From contig JAOQAL010000341.1 of assembly GCA_025963615.1 (NCBI GenBank), positions 1 through 14,675 on the forward strand: a stretch of DNA of 14,675 nt, in the 5' to 3' direction. The notes below the pieces were generated by a model. The model did no database searches, was not told where the DNA came from, and saw only the letters and a program-made list of their open reading frames with translations. The stretch comes from Chitinophagaceae bacterium (GTDB lineage: Bacteria > Bacteroidota > Bacteroidia > Chitinophagales > Chitinophagaceae). This document shows, one piece after another, positions 7,602 to 13,544 of this stretch. A program made the translations under genes and the position numbers. The stretch's first letter is position 1; every line of letters begins with the position of its first letter.

Positions 7602-7980
7602 ATTTCGACCCATCCTCTACCCACAAAATGTTCCTACGGACCAAGAAATCAATATCATCTGTTTATGAAAATTAACGAGGGTCCAGCATCTAGTATCTGA
7701 TATCTAGCATCTAGCATCTAGTATCCAGCTTCCAGCTTCCAGCATCCAGTATCCAGCATCTTGTCTTCTTATGTGTTTCAATTGTTGGGCAATTCTTTCC
7801 TCAGGATTGGGAAAATAGAATTCTGAATTTGGCCCGTAAAAATAAAATTCATACACTGAAGCCGACCTTTTCTTGATAACCGCTTGACATAACGGTAGTA
7901 GGCTTATGGCATATATTTAACATTTTCAATTAATTATAAGCTTGGTATGAATCTTAAGTTTATATAGCAAACGAACCAAC
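7602..7980. other. Intergenic region upstream of the response regulator
   Basis: Apart from the heptamer array listed separately at 7683-7763, this stretch has no reading frame with protein-like features. The last 70 bases are A+T-rich and must hold the promoter of the response regulator. TAAGTTTA near 7955 resembles the TAnnTTTG box in seven of eight positions, but I see no well-placed upstream TTTG box. Confidence 0.4.
7683..7763. repeat. Heptamer array 2 (YATCYAG units)
   Basis: After an initial CCAG, eleven heptamer positions run without any phase break: CATCTAG, TATCTGA, TATCTAG, CATCTAG, CATCTAG, TATCCAG, CTTCCAG, CTTCCAG, CATCCAG, TATCCAG and a decayed CATCTTG. Nearly all variation is C to T at unit positions 1 and 5. 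This is the same repeat family as the arrays at 6774-6994, now on the other side of the PepSY-like gene. Confidence 0.92.
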
Positions 7981-8391
7981 ATGATAAAAAAAATATCACA
8001 TATTTGTTATGTAGATGATGATTTAAATGAACAATATCTTTTTTCCCGCGCACTGAATGGGCTACCCAATACACCCACATTAAAAGTTATCTGTAGCTGT
8101 ATGCTTTTGTTAGCCTATTTAGACAACCAGGCTGAACCGCTACCTGATATGATTTTCCTAGATTATAATATGCCGGGTATTAGTTCACTTGAATGTTTAA
8201 AACAGATCAAAGGGAATAGCCTGCTCTTAGATATTCCTATCGTCATGTATTCTCCTTCCGAACAAAATCGGAATATTAAATACACCAAAGAAACAGGGGT
8301 TTATAAATATATCCTAAAGCCTTTAAGTTTTGATGAAACAAGGCAGGAGTTAAAAAGGGTTATCAGTGAATATGAGAACGGTTCGGCTTAG
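7981..8391 (+). CDS. Single-domain response regulator (CheY-like)
   Basis: A 136-residue receiver domain with nothing fused to it. YVDDD puts the acidic pocket at D12-D14. The phosphoacceptor is D61 in MIFLDYNMPG, the switch residue is S91 in VMYSPSE, and the conserved lysine is K113 in ILKPLS. All residues needed for phosphorylation are present, and the domain ends about 20 residues later at the normal place. With no output domain it probably acts by protein contact or as a phosphorelay intermediate. No kinase is adjacent; the nearest in the window is the one starting at 11122, and pairing with it is only a guess. TAG ends the gene, and the DNA after it is non-coding. Confidence 0.93.
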   Translation: MIKKISHICYVDDDLNEQYLFSRALNGLPNTPTLKVICSCMLLLAYLDNQAEPLPDMIFLDYNMPGISSLECLKQIKGNSLLLDIPIVMYSPSEQNRNIKYTKETGVYKYILKPLSFDETRQELKRVISEYENGSA

Positions 8392-8407
8392 GATGTTTTT
8401 TTAGTAA

Positions 8408-8426
8408 TCGCAAGAAGATTTTGCAG
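8408..8426. repeat. Direct repeat copy A
   Basis: TCGCAAGAAGATTTTGCAG, 17 bases after the response regulator stop. A near copy with one base less lies at 8956-8973. The 548-base spacing encloses both terminator hairpins. Confidence 0.55.
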
Positions 8427-8514
8427 TACCATTCAGTATTTATATCCGGAAACTATCAAAAACTACAAGAGTAAAGAATTGGGGCAAAGACTACCCCCTA
8501 CCAGAGAAAGCAAA

Positions 8515-8544
8515 TAAAAAAAGCCATGTCTGGTAACATGGCTT
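8515..8544 (-). terminator. Orphan terminator reading on the minus strand
   Basis: AAGCCATGT (8521-8529) and ACATGGCTT (8536-8544) form a perfect nine-pair stem with a six-base loop. On the minus strand the stem is followed by a T-run (complement of the A-rich 8515-8522), so it is a textbook terminator for leftward transcription. No intact minus-strand gene lies to its right. Confidence 0.65.
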
Positions 8545-8690
8545 ACTGTCCCAAAACCGTCCCTGTTATAATACTTTTAACTTGTTAATTTCTTTAGTCG
8601 TCCCTAATTGTTTACACCTACGGTTATTACTTAGGAACTCTCACAAAAATATACTGCCAAATACCAAAATGCAATAGTAAAGTGACTTCG

Positions 8691-8719
8691 TAAAAACCCG
8701 GTCAGTTGGCCGGGCTTTT
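8691..8719. terminator. Bidirectional rho-independent terminator
   Basis: CCCGGTC (8697-8703) pairs with GGCCGGG (8708-8714) over a four-base loop, seven pairs with one wobble. Rightward the stem is followed by CTTTTA. Leftward it is followed by five T (complement of AAAAA at 8692-8696). The strong GC stem in A+T-rich DNA makes it a good terminator on either strand. Confidence 0.7.
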
Positions 8720-8955
8720 ATAACCATTAACCTTAAACCTAAGCCACTAATTTGTTTATTAAAAAACTATGCCACCGAAATCCCGTATCAGCATTGGGGA
8801 CCGTGAAACAAATAATTCTTTTTAGCCAGGTTCAAAAATGGGTTCGGTTTAGCCGTTTAAATTTCCACCATCTGTAATTTCAATGTAGGAAATTAAAAAG
8901 GACAGACGAAACTGCCCCAATTACTTAAGACAAATATCGGCGCCGAAATAAACCA

Positions 8956-8973
8956 TCGCAAGAAGAATTGCAG
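8956..8973. repeat. Direct repeat copy B
   Basis: TCGCAAGAAGAATTGCAG, the partner of the copy at 8408-8426 with one substitution and one base missing. Confidence 0.55.
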
Positions 8974-9000
8974 AACAAAATATAAGGAGGACTAAATTTA

Positions 9001-9119
9001 TCATTCGCTGCGAAAGAGAACCCACTGGTTTAATTTACTTTTATAAAACCAATTCACTTTGGTCGTTTAATAATTTCTCTTTCGATGAAGTATTGACGAA
9101 GGGTTGTAAGCAGCGATGA
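9001..9119. repeat. Nested inverted repeat
   Basis: CGAAAGAGAA (9011-9020) has a perfect inverted partner TTCTCTTTCG (9075-9084). Outside it, TCATTCGCTG (9001-9010) is matched inversely by CAGCGATGA (9111-9119) with one base missing. Inside it, TGGTTT near 9026 faces AAACCA near 9046. Three nested arms in 119 bases suggest a palindromic element or a protein binding site rather than chance. Confidence 0.5.
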
Positions 9120-9158
9120 AAGCTTAGGGATTTAAGGGAAAATCTTATACCATGAATA

Positions 9159-9566
9159 TTGAAAAGAACCGGATTGAGACCACTATTTGATGACCTCACG
9201 CGTTATAGTGAAACCGCGCAATGGGATTCATTTTTGCGATGTTATGCAGAAACTCCGGATTTTCTTGCAGTAAGTGCCGATGGCATCATAAGAAATTACA
9301 CGGATTTTAGGAAGATCTGTAAATCTTATTACGACTCCTTAAGGGAACAAAAAATTACTACAACTCATGAAATATTTCATGTCGTGGATGACAACAGCGT
9401 TCTGCTATGCTGGTCGGGAAATATTAACGTGTTCTTCAAGAACGGTGATACCATGAAAATGCAGAATTACTCGGTGACTTTTATATTTAAGAAATTAAGC
9501 GGTGAATGGAAAATCACTCACTCGCATGAGTCAGCTTTGCCTCCTCAAATAGTAAAGGCAAAATGA
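9159..9566 (+). CDS. NTF2/SnoaL-like (DUF4440-type) protein, start uncertain
   Basis: The 135-residue frame looks like a small cone-shaped NTF2-like domain: LFDDLTRYSETAQWDSFLRCYAE at the start, then ADGIIRNYTDFRKICKSYYDSL, a strand ending VLLCWSGNINVFF, and SVTFIFKKLSGEWKITHSHES near the end. The final W-x-I-x-H-x-H-E pattern is typical. Members range from polyketide cyclases to ligand-binding stress proteins, so no reaction can be named. The start is odd: the frame has a TGA at 9153-9155 and no ATG, only TTG at 9159. An ATG at 9152 in the next frame gives MNIEKNRIE and stops after 12 codons. A one-base frameshift near 9170-9185 would join this natural-looking N-terminus to the domain. Confidence 0.75.
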   Translation: MKRTGLRPLFDDLTRYSETAQWDSFLRCYAETPDFLAVSADGIIRNYTDFRKICKSYYDSLREQKITTTHEIFHVVDDNSVLLCWSGNINVFFKNGDTMKMQNYSVTFIFKKLSGEWKITHSHESALPPQIVKAK

Positions 9567-9639
9567 AAAATGGAAGTAATTCCTTGCAACTGTAGCATGG
9601 CTTGAGTTCTACCATATTGTTTCTTCAAAAAGACATTTT

Positions 9640-9828
9640 TTGAATCGGCCGAACGCAATTACCAATATTTATTTTGCGGCGGGTTCAGCTGCTACCTCAA
9701 TCATAGGCTTTACCATCTTGTCTGGCCCCGTTATTTACACCTCAGGTAAAAAGATGCAGGAAATCATGAAGGAAATGAAAAAAGTCATGAATGCAGATGT
9801 TACCAAACAACAGCTTCCGCTTTCCTGA
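9640..9828 (+). CDS. Small hypothetical protein with one membrane segment
   Basis: Unrecognised 62-codon frame starting at TTG, with no ATG before the methionine near residue 39. The first half is hydrophobic (YFAAGSAATSIIGFTILSGP, about residues 11-30) and the second half is charged and helical (KKMQEIMKEMKKVMNADV). This composition fits a single-pass small membrane protein with a cytoplasmic helix. The lack of a normal start makes a truncated remnant equally possible. It lies 73 bases after the NTF2-like gene. Confidence 0.35.
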   Translation: MNRPNAITNIYFAAGSAATSIIGFTILSGPVIYTSGKKMQEIMKEMKKVMNADVTKQQLPLS

Positions 9829-9909
9829 GCTCTAGTTGCAGGATCGAACACCGATAGCGGATAATACTTTTTTAGGAATGTGACTCTAATTACAGTAAAT
9901 TTATAATAC

Positions 9910-9928
9910 CTCTTTCGACCTGAAAGAG
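9910..9928. other. Small hairpin in the 9829-10076 gap
   Basis: CTCTTTC (9910-9916) and GAAAGAG (9922-9928) form a perfect seven-pair stem with a five-base loop. No T-run follows on the plus strand, so terminator function is doubtful. The stem letters echo the CTCTTTC/GAAAGAG arms of the inverted repeat at 9011-9084. Confidence 0.35.
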
Positions 9929-10076
9929 TTGAGATTTAAATACTGCACGCTTGATACCATGAGTTTGCCTTAACAACTCCCCTTAACTTATTTCATTCTT
10001 TCGACTCCTGGTCAGTTGTAGTTATTTACGGCGTCCTTTTGCCTGTATTAAGACAATTTTCTAAAACAATCCTACT

Positions 10077-10289
10077 ATGACCAAAAGTGCGCATAAAGAG
10101 GCTATAGATGCCTTGACAACGGTACTGGAAGAAAAAATCCGCCAATACCTGGTCTGCGTAAAAAATGATGATATTTTGGAGGTAAAAAAGCAACTCAGGG
10201 TTCAGATCAGGGAAATTGAAAATAAGATCGTTGAATTGGAAATTTTAGTATGTGGTCAGGCGCCTGACAGGAAGCAAGCATTTAAATAA
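10077..10289 (+). CDS. Small hypothetical helical protein
   Basis: Unrecognised protein of 70 residues with an ATG start. It is almost entirely charged amphipathic helix: EAIDALTTVLEEKIRQYL, then VKKQLRVQIREIENKIVELEILV, with spacing of hydrophobic residues that suggests a short coiled coil or two-helix hairpin. There is no signal peptide, so it is probably cytoplasmic. Two cysteines (in LVCVK and LVCGQ) are not in a recognisable motif. It stands alone, with 248 bases of non-coding DNA before and 437 after. The regular helical pattern makes a real gene likely, but no function can be given. Confidence 0.6.
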   Translation: MTKSAHKEAIDALTTVLEEKIRQYLVCVKNDDILEVKKQLRVQIREIENKIVELEILVCGQAPDRKQAFK

Positions 10290-10726
10290 TTCACTTAGTT
10301 AGCTTTTTTACCGATAGCAAACGCCGGCCTGGTATTCTTACCCTGTCTTTTATTTATTACAATTCAAACGTTTTGATCATCAAAAACAAAATATTTAAAA
10401 GGCATACTTTTAAAGAGTACCCATTGTCTCATTAACAGCTCATCTCTTTGCGTTCTCTGCATCTTTGCGTTCTTTGCGTGAAATATATCAAGAATAGGAT
10501 TAGCAAAAATGACTGGACGATGGAAAAAATCCACTTAGTATTTCAATATTATTTATCTTTGATTAGGTCCAAATTGATGAACGAAAAGGTAAATGAATAA
10601 TTTGAAGAATTAACGGGATGATTTGTATCGTTCACCAGGGCATTTCGAAATTAATCTTCGTACTCATTGCAGCATGGATTTTTGATACCACTAACAATAA
10701 AGATGTATTAACAAAAATAAATAGTT
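10290..10726. other. Intergenic region before the DUF4242 gene
   Basis: These 437 bases contain the CTTTGCGT repeat cluster at 10446-10480 and otherwise A+T-rich DNA. A 42-codon frame from an ATG at 10618 (hydrophobic SKLIFVLIAAWIF core) overlaps the start of the next gene by 20 bases in another frame; it is not supported as a gene. The promoter of the DUF4242 gene must lie here but no consensus box is clear. Confidence 0.4.
10446..10480. repeat. Short CTTTGCGT-type repeat cluster
   Basis: Four tandem units read CTTTGCGTT, CTCTGCAT, CTTTGCGTT and CTTTGCGTG, followed by AAA. Sequences of this type occur dispersed between genes in many Bacteroidota and some other bacteria; their function is not known to me. 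It is unrelated in sequence to the YATCYAG heptamers. Confidence 0.75.
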
Positions 10727-10999
10727 ATGCCAAAATTTATCATTGAAAGGGAAATACCTGGTGCGGGTAAGTTTTCTGCTGAAAATTTGAAGGCGATTTC
10801 TCAAAAGTCGAAGGAAGTATTGTGCATCCTTGGCTCAGAAATTCAATGGATTCATAGCTATGTAGCAGGAGATAAAATTTATTGTATTTACCTTGCCCCC
10901 AGCGAAGAACTGATTCGCAAACATGCCCAGATGGGTGGATTCCCTGCTAACTGCATTACTGAAATAACAAATATTATTGATCTGGAGACTGCGGAATAG
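10727..10999 (+). CDS. DUF4242 protein (SCO4226-like, possible nickel binding)
   Basis: A 90-residue protein matching the DUF4242 family over its whole length: MPKFIIEREIPGAGKFSAENLK at the N-terminus, then IQWIHSYVAGDKIYCIYLAP, then the helix EELIRKHAQMGGFPANCITEI. The fold is a ferredoxin-like alpha/beta sandwich, and the Streptomyces relative SCO4226 was described as a nickel-binding protein; whether this one binds metal is open. His43 in IHSY and His in RKHAQMGGFP are the conserved candidates. It has no signal peptide. The histidine kinase begins 122 bases later on the same strand, so co-transcription is possible but not shown. Confidence 0.88.
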   Translation: MPKFIIEREIPGAGKFSAENLKAISQKSKEVLCILGSEIQWIHSYVAGDKIYCIYLAPSEELIRKHAQMGGFPANCITEITNIIDLETAE

Positions 11000-11085
11000 T
11001 TAAGGGATTGACTGGAATAGATACACAAATACATCTGCTTTTCCTGATCCACTGGGAGCAAATCCTTCCTCACTTAGTAAATATG

Positions 11086-11117
11086 CCAATTTAATTCCTT
11101 GCAATTAATTAAATTGG
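11086..11117. promoter_or_regulatory. Perfect 11-base inverted repeat next to the kinase start
   Basis: CCAATTTAATT (11086-11096) and AATTAAATTGG (11107-11117) are exact inverted repeats separated by ten bases. The right arm ends four bases before the ATG at 11122. As RNA it would be a hairpin covering the ribosome-binding area; as DNA it could be an operator for a dimeric regulator. No T-run follows, so it is not a terminator of the DUF4242 gene. Confidence 0.6.
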
Positions 11118-11121
11118 GCTT

Positions 11122-13164
11122 ATGGATAACCATACACAAGAATATCTAATAGAAGAAAATGCCAGTTTGAAAAGGCAACTGACCACCCAAGCCGTTGAAC
11201 TGGAAAACAGGAGGCGGCAATTCGAAATTGAAGCCGCACTTAATAATGTAAGTCAAAGGGCTGGAGCGATGCGGTCTAGTTCTGAATTGGGCGAAGCATC
11301 AGCGGTGTTATTTAAGCAGTTGAATGAATTAGGCATTAAGGCGATTCGAATAGCTGTTGGCATTTTTGACGATCCCAATGAAGCCATGGAATTATGGTTG
11401 ACAAGCTATGCTGATAGTGGGGAAATGGTACGGATGCTCTACTATTTCAGTCTGCATATTCACCCTGTATTTGAAAACATCATTCCTGCCCGGCAGGAGA
11501 ATAAACCCTACGCACTCTCTATACTTTCCGGCAATGAAGTCAGGTTGTATTATAAAACGATGTTTACCAATGTTGCCGTACCAAAACAGCAGGTATTTAA
11601 TGCAACAGAATATCTCTATTTCTTCTTTTTTGCCGGAGGCACAATAAATGTAATCACTAATCAACCTCTTACGGAGGAGCAATGCGGGATTATGATACGC
11701 TTTGCCCAGATATTTGGATTAATCTACACCCGATTCCTCGATTTGCAGAAGGCAGAGACGAGTGTAAGAGAAGCGCAAATCGAATCCGCTTTAGAACGGG
11801 TTAGGGCAAGGGCGCTGGCCATGCAACATCCGGAAGAATTGAAGGACGTAACCCGGGTTTTTCGCCAGGAGATGGGTTCGGTTGGTAAAGGTGAACTGGA
11901 AACTTGTCACATTTATATTTATGACGAAAACGCCGGGAAATCGGAATGCTGGCTTGCATTGAAAGATGATCGCAGTGCCGAAAACAAATTGGTAAGTGAC
12001 GAATTTACATTGAATCTGCACGATACGTGGGTAGGTCGTGAGATGCTGCGGTTTTATCATTCAGAGGCCAGGGAAGTTTCAATTGTCATGACCGCTGATG
12101 TTCATAATGAGTGGATACGCTACTGTGAAGCCAGGTGCGAAATGCTCCACGGGTATTATAGCGAAGAGATGGCTGAAGGAACCTATCACCTTTACAAATT
12201 TTCCAACGGTGCGATTTGTCAGTCTGAGGCAAATGTCATTTCCCAGGAGAGTTGGGATTTGCTAAAACGGGTGGCTTCCGTTTTTTCTCTTATTTTTTCC
12301 CGTTATAAGGACCGGACGCAGGCCAGAACGGATTTACAAAACCTGAAGGAGGAAAAGAGCAGAGCAGAAAATGCACTCGCAGAGCTGAAGACGACACAGA
12401 AACAATTGATTCAATCCGAAAAAATGGCTTCCCTTGGAGAGCTCACCGCAGGGATCGCTCATGAGATACAAAACCCTCTTAATTTTGTAAATAATTTTTC
12501 CGAAGTAAATAAAGAATTACTTGCCGAATTAAATGAAGAAATTGAAAACGGAAATTATGATGAAGTAAAAACTATTGCACAAGATATCACAGTTAATGAA
12601 GAAAAAATAAATCATCATGGCAGGCGTGCTGATGCGATTGTAAAAGGAATGCTTCAACATTCGCGTTCAAACACCAATCAAAAAGAACCAACCGATATCA
12701 ATGCGTTGGCGTATGAATATCTCCGTATCTCCTGTCATGGTCTCCGTGCAAAGGATAAAGTTTTCAATGCAACAATGAAATCAGAGTTCGATGAAAGTAT
12801 TGGCAGTATCAATATTGTTCCACAGGATATCGGAAGAGTATTATTGAATTTATACAACAATGCTTTTTATGCCGTTAATGAAAAGAACAAATACCTGCGT
12901 GAAAATTTTGAACCAACCGTTTCAGTGAGAACAAAAAAAGAGGGCGATATCGTTGTTATATTGGTAAATGACAATGGCAATGGCATTCCGCAAAATATAA
13001 TTGATAAAATCTTTCAGCCGTTTTTTACCACCAAGCCAGCAGGACAGGGAACGGGATTGGGTTTGTCGCTGGCGTATGATATTGTCAAAGCGCATGGTGG
13101 AGAAATAACAGTATTAACCAAGGAAGGCGAGTATACAGAGTTTTCTCTGATTTTACCAATTTGA
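11122..13164 (+). CDS. Cytoplasmic sensor histidine kinase with duplicated sensor module
   Basis: Predicted soluble histidine kinase of 680 residues; no membrane segments or signal peptide are seen. A short coiled coil (about 8-36) leads into two related sensor units, each opened by the pattern E.AL..V..RA.AM....EL (37-55 and about 216-235) and each GAF-like in length (to about 200 and 395). A second coiled coil (about 397-435) connects to the dimerisation domain with H447 in GIAHEIQNPLNF. The ATPase domain follows: N-box NLYNNA with N580, DNGNGIP from D617, F-box FQPFFTTK near 631-638, and GQGTGLGLS at 641-649. All catalytic boxes are intact. No receiver or output domain is attached. The signal and the partner regulator are unknown; the lone receiver at 7981 is one candidate. 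Confidence 0.93.
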   Translation: MDNHTQEYLIEENASLKRQLTTQAVELENRRRQFEIEAALNNVSQRAGAMRSSSELGEASAVLFKQLNELGIKAIRIAVGIFDDPNEAMELWLTSYADSGEMVRMLYYFSLHIHPVFENIIPARQENKPYALSILSGNEVRLYYKTMFTNVAVPKQQVFNATEYLYFFFFAGGTINVITNQPLTEEQCGIMIRFAQIFGLIYTRFLDLQKAETSVREAQIESALERVRARALAMQHPEELKDVTRVFRQEMGSVGKGELETCHIYIYDENAGKSECWLALKDDRSAENKLVSDEFTLNLHDTWVGREMLRFYHSEAREVSIVMTADVHNEWIRYCEARCEMLHGYYSEEMAEGTYHLYKFSNGAICQSEANVISQESWDLLKRVASVFSLIFSRYKDRTQARTDLQNLKEEKSRAENALAELKTTQKQLIQSEKMASLGELTAGIAHEIQNPLNFVNNFSEVNKELLAELNEEIENGNYDEVKTIAQDITVNEEKINHHGRRADAIVKGMLQHSRSNTNQKEPTDINALAYEYLRISCHGLRAKDKVFNATMKSEFDESIGSINIVPQDIGRVLLNLYNNAFYAVNEKNKYLRENFEPTVSVRTKKEGDIVVILVNDNGNGIPQNIIDKIFQPFFTTKPAGQGTGLGLSLAYDIVKAHGGEITVLTKEGEYTEFSLILPI

Positions 13165-13166
13165 AA

Positions 13167-13336
13167 TGCTCCGCAAAAATGCCCGTCCGCCCTACCCCAT
13201 AGAAGAATGGTCTGGAGGGACAATCAACATTAAGGAATATAGGATAATCCGGGAAGACTGTATTCGAGGTCAATTTCAATGAAGATTTTGTGCGTGAAAC
13301 ACCCCTGGGTGATAACCAGGAGGAAGTCAACTTTTA
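13167..13336 (+). pseudogene. Short frameshifted coding remnant (putative)
   Basis: Directly after the kinase, ATG at 13167 opens 38 codons reading MLRKNARPPYPIEEWSGGTI and on through EYRIIREDC to a TGA. From about 13260 a second frame reads TVFEVNFNEDFVRETPLGDN and on to EEVNF before TAG at 13334-13336. Joining them at the point where the frames cross gives a plausible acidic protein end, which suggests a single gene fragment broken by a one-base shift. I cannot name the family. It is short, so chance is not excluded. Confidence 0.35.
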
Positions 13337-13544
13337 GGTGTACGGATGCCCGGGAATTTTGCCAATAATTAAACGGAGTTTAAGTTTTCATCAGTCAGGA
13401 GGCTTGAGCATCGGGTTAAGTGATTATCTATTAGTAATTAGATTTAAATATTAACCATATTGTATAATGTTGTTTCGGTAATTCTGGATTTCAATTAGAC
13501 AAGAAAAAACCGAATCTATTTTATATACATATACAAACCAAGCT
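13337..13544. promoter_or_regulatory. A+T-rich region upstream of the barrel protein gene
   Basis: Together with the remnant at 13167-13336 this makes up the 380-base gap after the kinase. The last 120 bases are strongly A+T-rich (TTGTATAATG near 13459, TTTTATATACATATAC near 13519) and probably carry the promoter of the gene at 13545. I see no clear consensus box. Confidence 0.35.

Larger units (their letters stand above)
8392..9158. other. Long gene-poor stretch with hairpins and repeats
   Basis: No convincing gene is present in these 767 bases on either strand. It contains an orphan minus-strand terminator (8515-8544), a bidirectional terminator (8691-8719), a roughly 19-base direct repeat (TCGCAAGAAGA core at 8408 and 8956) and a nested inverted repeat (9001-9119). 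A plus-strand frame from 8952 to 9119 stays open for 55 codons without an ATG. A short minus-strand frame ends with TAA at 8566-8568, just before the orphan terminator. Both could be remnants of lost genes. The whole reads like decayed accessory DNA, though this is inference. Confidence 0.5.

Noticed and set aside
6774..7763. Possible CRISPR array or variable-number repeat locus of CRISPR type
   Set aside because: The unit is 7 bases with no spacers, and the leader modules are only two direct copies. There are no cas genes nearby.
7915..7980. Candidate TAnnTTTG promoter for the response regulator
   Set aside because: TAAGTTTA is one base off consensus and the upstream box is missing at the right distance, so no promoter is called.
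8952..9119. Plus-strand frame open for 55 codons (IARRIAEQN onwards)
   Set aside because: No ATG, GTG or TTG in a sensible position at its start, and no recognisable family. It is kept only as a possible remnant in the intergenic entry.
10618..10746. 42-codon ORF with a hydrophobic core before the DUF4242 gene
   Set aside because: It overlaps the start of a well-supported gene in another frame and shows no recognisable features beyond a hydrophobic run.
11392..11682. Minus-strand 96-codon and plus-strand 79-codon frames inside the kinase
   Set aside because: Both lie fully within the first sensor unit of an intact kinase and match nothing recognisable.
13085..13330. Minus-strand 81-codon frame across the kinase end
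   Set aside because: Mostly antisense to the kinase ATPase domain. The protein is low in domain-like pattern and looks like a shadow frame.
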